64,000 bases of DNA from DASQPR01 sp963797675 (GTDB taxonomy: Bacteria > Actinomycetota > Actinomycetes > Mycobacteriales > Micromonosporaceae): the NCBI GenBank assembly GCA_963797675.1, contig CAWCQQ010000002.1, forward strand, positions 1,550,001 through 1,614,000, in the 5' to 3' direction. Of the stretch, positions 1 through 7,588 are shown piece by piece; within the stretch, counting starts at the first letter, position 1; each line of letters opens with the position of its first letter. A program made the position numbers and the translations under genes. The notes beneath the pieces are model-generated. The model had not been told where the DNA came from. It searched no databases and was given only the letters and a program-made list of their open reading frames with translations.

Positions 1-552
1 CCCTTTGATGATCAGCTTCGCGGCGTCGCCGGTGGCCGCGAGCTTTGTCGTGTCGAAGTCGACCAGCGCCGGTGAGTGCGCCTCGGCGCAATTGAGTTCG
101 AGGTCGTCCGGTTCGAACGTGTTCGCGAACACGCCGGCTCCGGCCGTGACTTTTGCGAAGAATGTGGTCGGCTCTTCGTTTGGACTGCCCGTCGATTCGT
201 TGACGCAGGTGTACCGCAGCGTGATCGGCGCCGTCGCCGGGACCGTGAGCGTGACCGAGTTCTGGTGGGCGGTATCCAGCGTCACGTATCCGACCAGCTT
301 GTACGTCACGCCGTCGGCCGTCGTCCACGACTTCGGCACGTTCGCGGGCACCGCTGGTGGTGCGTTGCGCGCGGAGACGATCGCGAGGCCTGCGGCCACG
401 ACGGCGATGACGGCGACGGCCGCGGTCAGCGTACGGCGGAGGCGTACCCTCGTGATCTTGTGTTGGATTCCGTCGAGACGGCCATCGGTCGGCGGTGCAT
501 CCACGTCGCCGAGGTCGTGCATCATGCGTACGAAAGAGTCTTGCGAGATCAT
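1..552 (-). CDS. Membrane-anchored partner protein of a sigma factor (partial, C-terminus beyond left edge)
   Basis: The ATG at 552 opens a frame that runs without a stop to base 1, giving about 184 codons. It starts 2 bp after the stop of the sigma factor gene, so the two are cotranscribed and probably coupled. Residues 1-38 are a short cytoplasmic part, about 40-62 are one hydrophobic helix, and the rest is extracytoplasmic, rich in Thr/Val and with two cysteines, consistent with a beta-rich secreted domain. Small proteins of this layout commonly follow SigE-type ECF sigma factors in actinomycetes. Whether it is an anti-sigma factor is inference: no zinc-binding HxxxCxxC motif is seen in the visible part. 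Confidence 0.7.
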   Translation of the reverse strand, partial: MISQDSFVRMMHDLGDVDAPPTDGRLDGIQHKITRVRLRRTLTAAVAVIAVVAAGLAIVSARNAPPAVPANVPKSWTTADGVTYKLVGYVTLDTAHQNSVTLTVPATAPITLRYTCVNESTGSPNEEPTTFFAKVTAGAGVFANTFEPDDLELNCAEAHSPALVDFDTTKLAATGDAAKLIIKG

Positions 553-554
553 TT

Positions 555-1058
555 CTACTCCTTCCCGGCGTTCGCGGGCTCGATGGATGAGTCGACGCGC
601 AACTTGCTCAGTGCCCTCGCTGCCTGGCTCTTCACGGTCCCGACCGAGCAGCCGAGCGCCTTGGCGACATCGGCTTCGGGCATGTCCTCGTAGTAGCGGA
701 GCACGACCACGGCGCGTTGCCTGGCCGGTAGGCGGCCCAGCGCCTGCCAGAGCGCGTCACGATCGTCGGACGTACGGATGTCGTCCGAGCCGTCGGTGAT
801 CTGGTCGTTGACGTCGGCGGTCGGCATCTCGCGTCGCCACAGTCGACGGGACTGCGAAATGAACGACGTCGCGATGATCCGCCGGACGTACGGCTCCGGA
901 TCTCCGTCGATCCGGGACCAGGCGAACCACGCCTTCGCCATCGCGTCCTGCAACAGATCCTCCGCGGCCGCCCAGTCGCGGGTCAGCATGCGAGCGGTGC
1001 GCAGCAATCGGTGTGACCGGGTGGTCACGAATTCGTTGAAACCTGGCCGATCAGCCAT
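555..1058 (-). CDS. SigE-family ECF RNA polymerase sigma factor
   Basis: A 167-residue protein with the two-domain ECF architecture. Region 2 spans about residues 8-52 (FNEFVTTRSHRLLRTARML, then AAEDLLQDA) and region 4 about 100-155, with ARQRAVVVLRYYED followed by the helix-turn-helix GCSVGTVKSQAARALSKLR. Length and wording match the SigE-type ECF subfamily of actinomycetes, which usually pairs with a downstream membrane protein, as here (2-bp gap). It lies 33 bp downstream of the TVP38-like gene on the same strand, so read-through from the murT operon is possible. The stimulus is unknown. Confidence 0.92.
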   Translation of the reverse strand: MADRPGFNEFVTTRSHRLLRTARMLTRDWAAAEDLLQDAMAKAWFAWSRIDGDPEPYVRRIIATSFISQSRRLWRREMPTADVNDQITDGSDDIRTSDDRDALWQALGRLPARQRAVVVLRYYEDMPEADVAKALGCSVGTVKSQAARALSKLRVDSSIEPANAGKE

Positions 1059-1091
1059 CTGGTCTCCCCTGGAGGGTGTTCGTCACCCGTA

Positions 1092-1736
1092 CTACGCCTT
1101 CGGAGGCTCGCCAGGTTGTCGTCGAGTCTGTGACCGCCAATACAGGGCCGCCACGATCGTGAACACGAGACCGATCGCGGCCGGCAGGAACGTGATCCAC
1201 CGGATCGCACCCGGTCGCACGGCTGCGGCGCCGATGGCGGCGTACGTGAAGGCCGAGGGTGTTGCCCCGATCAACGTTCCGCCAATGTAGTGCCACCTGC
1301 GCACGGATGTGGTCCCGTAGGCGTACCCCATGAGTCCGTAGGGTGCGAGCGGCATCATCCGGACCACCGTGACGGCCAGCAGGCCGCGGCGCGTGAGCCA
1401 AGCGTCCAGCCGGGCCCACCGCGGGCCGGCTTTCGCTACGACGGCGTCGCGACCGAGCGTGCGGCCGATTTCGAACGTCGCGACCGCCGCCAGGATCGCC
1501 GCGGCCAGCGCCACCAGGCCTCCGCCGATGGCTCCGAACAACGCGCCACAAGCGATCGAGATAGCGGTACGCGGTACCAGCGCGCACAGCAGCACCGCAC
1601 CGAGTGCGATGGCGGCGACCGGGCCCCACGCGCCGAGGTGCCGGATCGCGTCCGGCAGATGGTGCAGTGGCAGGAACGCAACCGCAGCCGCAAGGGCGGC
1701 GATAAGCAGGATCAGCGCGGCGAGGCGGGACTTCAC
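1092..1736 (-). CDS. TVP38/TMEM64 (DedA-like, SNARE-associated) membrane protein
   Basis: 214 residues, almost wholly hydrophobic. It starts with a helix (LAALILLIAALAAAVAFL) and carries the family core GPVAAIALGAVLLCALVPRT and the glycine-rich stretch GALFGAIGGGLVALAAAI, then a polar segment with TRRGLLAVTVVRMMPLAPYG that matches the conserved re-entrant loop region of VTT-domain proteins. The family contains scramblases and undecaprenyl-phosphate translocases; the substrate here is not shown. The start overlaps the stop of gatD by 4 bp (ATGA), so it is translated with the lipid II amidation genes; a role in envelope lipid handling is plausible but inferred. Confidence 0.85.
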   Translation of the reverse strand: MKSRLAALILLIAALAAAVAFLPLHHLPDAIRHLGAWGPVAAIALGAVLLCALVPRTAISIACGALFGAIGGGLVALAAAILAAVATFEIGRTLGRDAVVAKAGPRWARLDAWLTRRGLLAVTVVRMMPLAPYGLMGYAYGTTSVRRWHYIGGTLIGATPSAFTYAAIGAAAVRPGAIRWITFLPAAIGLVFTIVAALYWRSQTRRQPGEPPKA

Positions 1737-2530
1737 GCCGATGCGGGGACCGCCGCCTCAGCAGCCGAATTGGCCGGCTTCGGCGCCGCCTTGGCGGAGG
1801 CCGACTTCGCGCCGACGAAGGTGAGGCGCTCGTCGCGCAGCTTGCCCGGCCAGGTGTCGTCGATCGGGTCGAGCGTCTCCTGGCCGGTTGCCCACGCGAT
1901 GATCATGTCGGCCAGCACCGGGTTGCGGCTGAGTGCCGGGCCGTGCGAGTACGTGCCGAGAACGCTTCCGCTCCAGGCGCCCTCGGTCGCGCCGTCGTTG
2001 CCGACCCCGGACCGGACGGTGGCGAGTGGACGCGCGTCCGGCCCGACGTGCGTACGGCCGCCGTGGTTCTCGAAGCCGGTCAGCTGTGGCAGGTTGAGCT
2101 GCGGATCGATGTCACCGACTAGTTCGCCGACCGCTCGTGACGGGCCTCGGTCGGACGAGATGTCGAGCAGTTCGAGGCCGGCGTGCTTCTCGCCCTTGGC
2201 AAAGAACGACGTGCCCATCAGCTGATATCCGGCGCATACCGTGAAGACGACGGCTCGCCGATCGACCGCCCGGTGCAGGCCACGATCGGCGATCAGGCGC
2301 TGCGCGGCGAGCGCTTGTGGGCCGTCCTCGCCGCCGCCGAGCAGGTAGATGTCCGCGCGGCTCGGCACCGGCTCGTCCGATCGAACCTCGATCGCTTCGA
2401 CCGGCAGCCCGCGTACGCTCGCCCGTCGGGCCAGGATGAGCAGGTTGCCGCGGTCGCCGTAGGTCGACAGGAGGTCCGGGTAGAGCCAGACGATCCGAAG
2501 CGCACTCAGGCCGGGGCTACTAGTTGACAC
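1733..2530 (-). CDS. gatD: Lipid II isoglutaminyl synthase, glutaminase subunit GatD
   Basis: 265-residue class I glutamine amidotransferase. It supplies ammonia to MurT for amidation of the alpha-carboxyl of D-Glu in lipid II. The nucleophile elbow is VFTVCAGYQLMG (Cys99) and the catalytic His is in LGTYSHGP (His196); YLLGGGEDGPQ forms the oxyanion-side strand. It overlaps murT upstream by 11 bp and the TVP38 gene downstream by 4 bp, giving a tight three-gene operon. After about residue 240 there is an Ala/Lys/Pro-rich tail that is not part of the fold. The MurT/GatD pairing makes this call firm over a cobyric-acid-synthase-type amidotransferase. Confidence 0.95.
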   Translation of the reverse strand: MSTSSPGLSALRIVWLYPDLLSTYGDRGNLLILARRASVRGLPVEAIEVRSDEPVPSRADIYLLGGGEDGPQALAAQRLIADRGLHRAVDRRAVVFTVCAGYQLMGTSFFAKGEKHAGLELLDISSDRGPSRAVGELVGDIDPQLNLPQLTGFENHGGRTHVGPDARPLATVRSGVGNDGATEGAWSGSVLGTYSHGPALSRNPVLADMIIAWATGQETLDPIDDTWPGKLRDERLTFVGAKSASAKAAPKPANSAAEAAVPASA

Positions 2531-4016
2531 GGTCCAACTCCGCTCGGATGTCCTGGAACGCGGTGTAGTTCGCGATCACTTCGAGGCGTCCGGTGGGTAC
2601 CGCCGCGATCGCCTCCGGGAACGTACGCACATGGGTGAACGCAATGTCGTTGACCTCGAGCCGGACGGCCAGGTCGAACGCGCGTTCGCCGCTGATCAGC
2701 ACCGTACGCCCGTGCAGTGGCGAGAAGTCCACGTCGAACAGCCACGACGTGTCGAGCCCGTCCGGGTCGCGCGAATTGATCGACAGGAGCGTCGGCGCAT
2801 CCTCGGCCATGTCGAACGCTTCCAGCCAGCCGGCCGGGTTCTTCGCGAGGAGCAGCCGGATGTTGCGACCGTCCCGGTCCACCTGGGCGTAGCGTCCGGC
2901 GATCGACGCGACGTCCGCCAACCGCGGTACGGCCAGCGCCGGATCGACCCCGAACGCCGCGGCGACGGCGAGTGCCGTGGCCGCGTTGGCCCGGTTCACT
3001 CGGCCGGGCAGCTGCAGCGTGACGTGGTGCCGCTTGCCGGTCGGGTCGATGATCGTGTCGCCGTCGACGAGCCAGCTCGGATCCGGCCGGTGCAGCCCGC
3101 AACCGGCACAGTGCCAGTTGTCGGAGCCGTCGAGATCGGCCTTGTGTTCGGCGGCGGCCACAGCCTCGGCGGCCGCTCCGAACGGCGCGGTGTCGGCGAC
3201 GAGCAGCGTCGCGGCATCGGCGTCGTCGCCCCACGGATCTGCCGCGTCGCCGAGCGCGTCGGCGATGTCGCTGAGGGAGAAGAGCTGCGTCGAGTCGGCC
3301 GGCAGCTCGGACGGCGCGGCGACGGTGGGCGCGACGACGGCGGGCGCGCTGCTGGGCGTACCCTCAACAGATTTTGACTCTCCGCGTTCGATGTGCGCGC
3401 CGCACTCGGGGCACACCCAGGAGTCGTCGTGCCAGCGCTGGCCGGCCGCGACCCAGGTGACCGTGCCGCCGGCGGCGAGCGCGGCGTTCGCGGCCCAGGT
3501 GATCATCGGATCGTCGGCGTTCGCGACCACGTGGACCGGATGCCGTGCCAGCGTGTCCCGCCACAGCTGGGCCATCATCGCGACCTCTTTGGCGCGGTCC
3601 AGCTGGTCGCGGCTCAGGTTCAGCAGCGCGACCACTTTGGGTGACGTCGCGGCGATGACCTGTGGCATGTAGTGCTCGTCGACCTCGAGGACGGCGTAGG
3701 GCGTGTTACCGGCCTTGGCGAGTGCGGACGTGTGGCCGGTCGGCATGTTCGCACCGAACGAGTTCGTCGCGACCTCACCGCGCACGCTGAGCGCGGCGGC
3801 GGTCAGCCGGGTCGTCGTGGTCTTGCCGTTCGTGCCGGAGATAAGCGCGATCTCGCGGCCGGCGGCGAGGTTGGCCAGGAGGTTCGGGTCGATCATCAGG
3901 CCGATCTTGCCGCCGATGACCGCACCGTCGCCCCGCCCGGTCGCGCGGGAGAGTGCCGCCGCGCTCCGGGAAACGGACGAGGCGAGCTTGGACCGCAGTG
4001 GCTTCTTCGGGCTCAC
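2520..4016 (-). CDS. murT: Lipid II isoglutaminyl synthase, ATP-dependent subunit MurT, with a stretched zinc ribbon
   Basis: Mur-ligase-like subunit that activates the D-Glu carboxyl of lipid II for amidation with GatD ammonia. The P-loop is GTNGKTTTT and the MurT C-terminal domain follows (AGRYAQVDRDG, LLLAKNPAGW). The family has a Cys4 zinc ribbon; here the first pair is in WVCPECG and the second in HCAGCG, separated by 97 residues instead of roughly 20. The insert (about bases 3110-3400) is Ala/Asp/Ser/Pro-rich. GTG at 4016 is chosen because family similarity begins there and a TAACCT box 7 bp upstream would give a leaderless mRNA; an in-frame GTG at 4079 adds 21 residues without similarity. 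Confidence 0.93.
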   Translation of the reverse strand: MSPKKPLRSKLASSVSRSAAALSRATGRGDGAVIGGKIGLMIDPNLLANLAAGREIALISGTNGKTTTTRLTAAALSVRGEVATNSFGANMPTGHTSALAKAGNTPYAVLEVDEHYMPQVIAATSPKVVALLNLSRDQLDRAKEVAMMAQLWRDTLARHPVHVVANADDPMITWAANAALAAGGTVTWVAAGQRWHDDSWVCPECGAHIERGESKSVEGTPSSAPAVVAPTVAAPSELPADSTQLFSLSDIADALGDAADPWGDDADAATLLVADTAPFGAAAEAVAAAEHKADLDGSDNWHCAGCGLHRPDPSWLVDGDTIIDPTGKRHHVTLQLPGRVNRANAATALAVAAAFGVDPALAVPRLADVASIAGRYAQVDRDGRNIRLLLAKNPAGWLEAFDMAEDAPTLLSINSRDPDGLDTSWLFDVDFSPLHGRTVLISGERAFDLAVRLEVNDIAFTHVRTFPEAIAAVPTGRLEVIANYTAFQDIRAELDRVN

Positions 4017-4119
4017 GGGGGCTAGGTTATCCGACCGCGTGCTGTGGTCGCTCAGCGGCGACCGTAACGGCGACCTCACCGACGACCGGGACGGCTCGGC
4101 GCGGGTCGTGTCTGCGGGT

Positions 4120-4160
4120 GCCTACCGCTCTGCACCGTATGTGAGTCCAGAGCGGTAGGC
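4120..4160. terminator. 12-bp inverted repeat between nitrilase-like gene and murT
   Basis: GCCTACCGCTCT (4120-4131) pairs perfectly with AGAGCGGTAGGC (4149-4160) across a 17-base loop. It lies 57 bp past the stop of the minus-strand nitrilase-like gene and upstream of murT, so it can end that transcript. There is no T-tract, as is common in high-GC actinomycetes. Confidence 0.55.
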
Positions 4161-4216
4161 GCCCGAAAAGCCCCCGCCACCTGGCGAATGTTCGAAATGT
4201 CCGCTGGGCCGACGTC

Positions 4217-5809
4217 TCAGCCGGCCGGGACCAGGTCGGCCCAGACGGACGTTTCGAGATAGTCGTTCTCCTGCGGGTCGCCGCTGCCGGCTGCCAGCTT
4301 CGCGCCGGACACGGTGAGCGCGGATCGGTCCGAGTCCGGTGTGACCCATGGTGCGAGCGCCATGAACTCAGGTTTCGCCCCGGCATATGCCGACATGTCG
4401 ATTGGGTCGCCGGCCTGCAGTGACGCATCACCGACGTAGTGCTGCGGCGTACCGGCGAAACCGCGCCCGGTGATCGCCGATTGGCCGTCGAACGTCATGT
4501 CGAGCAGTGATCCGGTCATCATCGCGGTCACGTTGTACCGGAACTGCACGGTCGGATCGGCGACCGTCCGCCAGGTCGAGCCCATCCACTCCAGCGGCTG
4601 CCAGTCGCTCGTTCCGCCGGCGCCGACCCAGCGGCCGGGGTTCGCTTCGGCCTGGACGACGACCTGGACGCCCTGCGCGTTCATACAGGCCGCGTACGTC
4701 TTCGAGGTATCCGCGCACGGATCGACGTTCGCCGGAGCGGCGCCGAAGTCGTAGCCGTAGGTGAACGCGGGCAGGGACGTCGCGAAGCCCAGCCGGAAAC
4801 CGCCGACGACATAGCCGGCCGCGTTCGCGACGGCGGCCGGACCGGTCGAGGGACCCTCGTCCAGGCCGAGGATGTTCTTCTCCATGTCGGTCAGCGGCAC
4901 TTTTTCGTTGCTGAACAGCAGGTTGCGCTCGCCGTCCGGCGCGTTTGCGTGCACGTCGGTGGGGCCCCAGAGGAACGTCGTGTTCGCCACGTGGTCCTTC
5001 GTCGCGACGTACGCCACGGTTCCGGGCACGGTCGGGTCACCGAACAGCGCCACCTCGGCCGGATTGTGCGTCTCGCGGTAGGGCGCCTGGTTGTTGGCCG
5101 CGACCACGTACACGCCGTAGTCGCGGGCGATGTCGGAGAACGTCTCGCTGAAGGCCCGGACGAACGTGTCCGTCGCCGCCAGCAGGACCTCCTTGCGAGG
5201 ATCAACACCGCCGAACCGGATCTGGTACGCCGAGATCTGCGGTGCGTACGCGGCGTTGAGCCCGAGCAGTGCCGTGCCGATGCCGGCGGTGCCGGTGTCG
5301 CCGGCCGGCGCGCGCAGGAACGACTCCGACTGTGCTCGGGCCGCCTCACCGCGTTGCCCGATCGCGATCGTCTCCAGGCCGATGTCCTCCGGGAACACGA
5401 CGAGCGTCGGAACGCCGACCTTCCGGTACGGCACGACGTAGCGTTCCATCAGACACCGCATCGCGTTGCGGTAGGCGGCATACGTGGTCACGTGCGCGAT
5501 GTCCATCCGGTACTGGATGCCGATCACCCGGAGCGTCCCGGCCGCGTCCGCGTGCCCGGTCGGCAGTGCCGAGTTCCCGGCGAGCACGGTTGCGCAGGTG
5601 GCCGCGCTGGGATGCGCCGGCGTGGCGGTACCGGTGGCTGCACGCTGAACGGCCGCATTGATCGCGCCGCTCACCGTCCAGGGGATCGGCAGCCCGCAGA
5701 CCAGAAGGACGCCGGTGACGATGCCGAGGATGATCTTGCGACGCCGGGTGAATGATCGCGGTCGAGATTCGCCTGCCACGTCGCGTGCCTCCGCCATACG
5801 TACCGCCAC
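4217..5809 (-). CDS. Membrane-anchored nitrilase-superfamily (C-N hydrolase-like) protein, nucleophile Cys apparently missing
   Basis: 530 residues. A basic N-terminus is followed by one hydrophobic segment (about 25-45), so the rest is extracytoplasmic. The fold is recognisable: VVFPEDIG holds the catalytic Glu position (Glu141), FSNEKVPLTD the Lys position (Lys303), and VQVVVQAEANPGRW matches the strand after the nucleophile. At the expected GxxxCYD nucleophile position the sequence reads FRLGFATSLPAF, with Thr344 instead of Cys. Cysteines about 20 residues later (DPCADTSKTYAACMN) lie in an extra loop. It may be a non-catalytic relative of apolipoprotein N-acyltransferase or secreted amidases. 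No operon partner is obvious. Confidence 0.7.
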   Translation of the reverse strand: MAVRMAEARDVAGESRPRSFTRRRKIILGIVTGVLLVCGLPIPWTVSGAINAAVQRAATGTATPAHPSAATCATVLAGNSALPTGHADAAGTLRVIGIQYRMDIAHVTTYAAYRNAMRCLMERYVVPYRKVGVPTLVVFPEDIGLETIAIGQRGEAARAQSESFLRAPAGDTGTAGIGTALLGLNAAYAPQISAYQIRFGGVDPRKEVLLAATDTFVRAFSETFSDIARDYGVYVVAANNQAPYRETHNPAEVALFGDPTVPGTVAYVATKDHVANTTFLWGPTDVHANAPDGERNLLFSNEKVPLTDMEKNILGLDEGPSTGPAAVANAAGYVVGGFRLGFATSLPAFTYGYDFGAAPANVDPCADTSKTYAACMNAQGVQVVVQAEANPGRWVGAGGTSDWQPLEWMGSTWRTVADPTVQFRYNVTAMMTGSLLDMTFDGQSAITGRGFAGTPQHYVGDASLQAGDPIDMSAYAGAKPEFMALAPWVTPDSDRSALTVSGAKLAAGSGDPQENDYLETSVWADLVPAG

Positions 5810-5842
5810 CTGGGGTTCGGTGGCTCCGAGACGATAGCCGGA

Positions 5843-6520
5843 TCAGGGCTGGAAGCGATAGCCCATCCCGGGCTCGGTGATCAGATAGCGCGGGCTCGCC
5901 GGATCGGGCTCCAGTTTCGCCCGCAGCTGCGCGACGTAGACCCGGAGATAGTTCGTCTCGGACTCGTACTTCGGGCCCCACACCTCCTGCAGCAGGTGCT
6001 TCTGGCTGATCAGCCGGCCCGGATTGCGTACCAGCACCTCCAGCAGGTGCCACTCGGTCGGAGTGAGCCGGATCGGCTCTCCGTCCCGGATCACCCGCCG
6101 CGCGGTCAGGTCGATCGTGAACGCATCGGTGGTGATCACCGGATCCGCGGCGACCGCCGGAGCCGTACGCCGCAGTGCCGCCCGGATCCGGGCCAGCAAC
6201 TCGTCCATGCCGAACGGCTTGGTGATGTAGTCGTCGGCGCCCGCGTCGAGCGCGCGTACCTTGGCCTGTTCGAGATGCCGGGCGGACAGCACGATGATGC
6301 CGACCGGCAGCCATCCGCGGATGCCCTGGATCACCTCGACGCCGTCCATGTCCGGCAGGCCGAGGTCGACGATGACGAGGTCCGGTGGTTGCTTCTGGGC
6401 GGCCGCGAGCGCGCTGACGCCGTCCGGTGCCAGGATCACCTCGTAGCCGCGCGCGGCCAGGTTGATCCGCATCGCGCGGAGCAGCTGCTTGTCATCATCG
6501 ACGACGAGAATCCGGGTCAA
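5843..6520 (-). CDS. kdpE: KdpE-type OmpR-family response regulator
   Basis: 225 residues. The receiver domain has the acidic pair VVDDD, the phospho-acceptor Asp52 (VIVDLGLPDMDG), the signalling Ser (IIVLSARH) and the conserved Lys (YITKPFGMDELLARI). The C-terminal OmpR winged helix includes RLTPTEWHLLEVLVRNPGR and YLRVYVAQLRAKLE, the wording typical of KdpE. It overlaps the sensor kinase by 4 bp and is the third gene of a kimA-kdpD-kdpE transcript, so potassium uptake is the likely output. No kdpFABC genes are in the window. Confidence 0.92.
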   Translation of the reverse strand: MTRILVVDDDKQLLRAMRINLAARGYEVILAPDGVSALAAAQKQPPDLVIVDLGLPDMDGVEVIQGIRGWLPVGIIVLSARHLEQAKVRALDAGADDYITKPFGMDELLARIRAALRRTAPAVAADPVITTDAFTIDLTARRVIRDGEPIRLTPTEWHLLEVLVRNPGRLISQKHLLQEVWGPKYESETNYLRVYVAQLRAKLEPDPASPRYLITEPGMGYRFQP

Positions 6521-7581
6521 TGTCCGCCTCCGGCGTGCGACAGCGGCAGGGTCACGGTCGTGGTGAGGCCGCCGCCCGGCGTCTCGGTCAGCGTCAGCGT
6601 GCCGGACATCGCGGATGTGAAGCCTCGGGCGATCGCGAGGCCGAGGCCTAGCCCGCCGTCGGCGCGCTTGTCGTCGAGACGCTGGAACGGTTCGAACACG
6701 CGATCCCGGTAGGCGGCCGGGATGCCCGTACCGTGGTCGATGACGGCCAATGTCACGACGTCACCGGATCGCGCTCCGCGGATCTCGACCGCGCCCCCGG
6801 CTGCGGCCGTCACGGCGTTGCTGAGCAGGTTGGCGATGACGCGTTCGAGCAGGCCGGGGTCGGCCGAGGCGAGCGGCAGCTGGTCGTTGACGTTCACGGT
6901 CACGTCGCCATGCGCGACGTAGAGCATGGCGCGCGCGACGACCTCGTCCAGCGCGACCGGCCGTGGCTGTACGGACAGCACGCCGGCCTGGAGCCGGCTC
7001 ATCGCGAGAAGGTTCTCGACCAGATCGTTCAGCCGGTCGGTCGACTCCTCGACGGTCGCCAGCAGTTCGTCGCGGTCTTCCGGGGAGAACGCGACATCGG
7101 CCGCCCGGAGGCTCGACGCGGCAGCCTTGATGCTGGCCAGCGGCGTACGCAGATCGTGGCCGACGGACGCCAGGATCGCCGTACGCACCCGGTCCACCTC
7201 GGCGAGTTCGACGGCGTGATAGGTGCTGCGGGCGGCGGCGGCACGCTCGCGGGCAGCCAGGTCGACCGCCACCGAGACCGCGACCGCCACCAGTACGTAC
7301 ACCAGCAGGGCGATCAGGTTGTCGCTGCGATCGACGCTGAGCGTGTGGAACGGCGGCACGAAGAACCAGTTCAGCAGCAGATCCGATGCGACCGCGGCGG
7401 CCAGCGCGAGCCACAGTCCGCCGACCGCGGCGACGACCACCACCGGCACCAGATAGAGCAGCGCGACGCTGGTGAGCGCAATGTCGTCCCGCGCCGGTAC
7501 GAGGACGGCGGTAAGTGCGAACAGCCCGGCCACGCCGAGACCGACACCCGACCAGACGCGGCGGCGGGAGCGAATCGGCAT
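6517..7581 (-). CDS. kdpD: KdpD-type sensor histidine kinase lacking the N-terminal KdpD and Usp domains
   Basis: 354 residues against roughly 850-900 for full KdpD. It begins directly with the DUF4118 four-helix membrane domain (LLYLVPVVVVAAVGG, DLLLNWFFVPPFHTLSV), then the H-box SVGHDLRTPLASIKAAASSL (His142), N-box VIANLLSNAVTAA, and the G-boxes VIDHGTGIP and GGLGLGLAIARG. The cytoplasmic sensory domain with its P-loop and the universal-stress-like domain, which in classical KdpD read ionic state and c-di-AMP, are absent. Short KdpD proteins are known in actinomycetes. It starts 7 bp after the stop of the KimA-type transporter and overlaps kdpE by 4 bp. Confidence 0.9.
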   Translation of the reverse strand: MPIRSRRRVWSGVGLGVAGLFALTAVLVPARDDIALTSVALLYLVPVVVVAAVGGLWLALAAAVASDLLLNWFFVPPFHTLSVDRSDNLIALLVYVLVAVAVSVAVDLAARERAAAARSTYHAVELAEVDRVRTAILASVGHDLRTPLASIKAAASSLRAADVAFSPEDRDELLATVEESTDRLNDLVENLLAMSRLQAGVLSVQPRPVALDEVVARAMLYVAHGDVTVNVNDQLPLASADPGLLERVIANLLSNAVTAAAGGAVEIRGARSGDVVTLAVIDHGTGIPAAYRDRVFEPFQRLDDKRADGGLGLGLAIARGFTSAMSGTLTLTETPGGGLTTTVTLPLSHAGGGH

Positions 7582-7588
7582 GCCCTAG

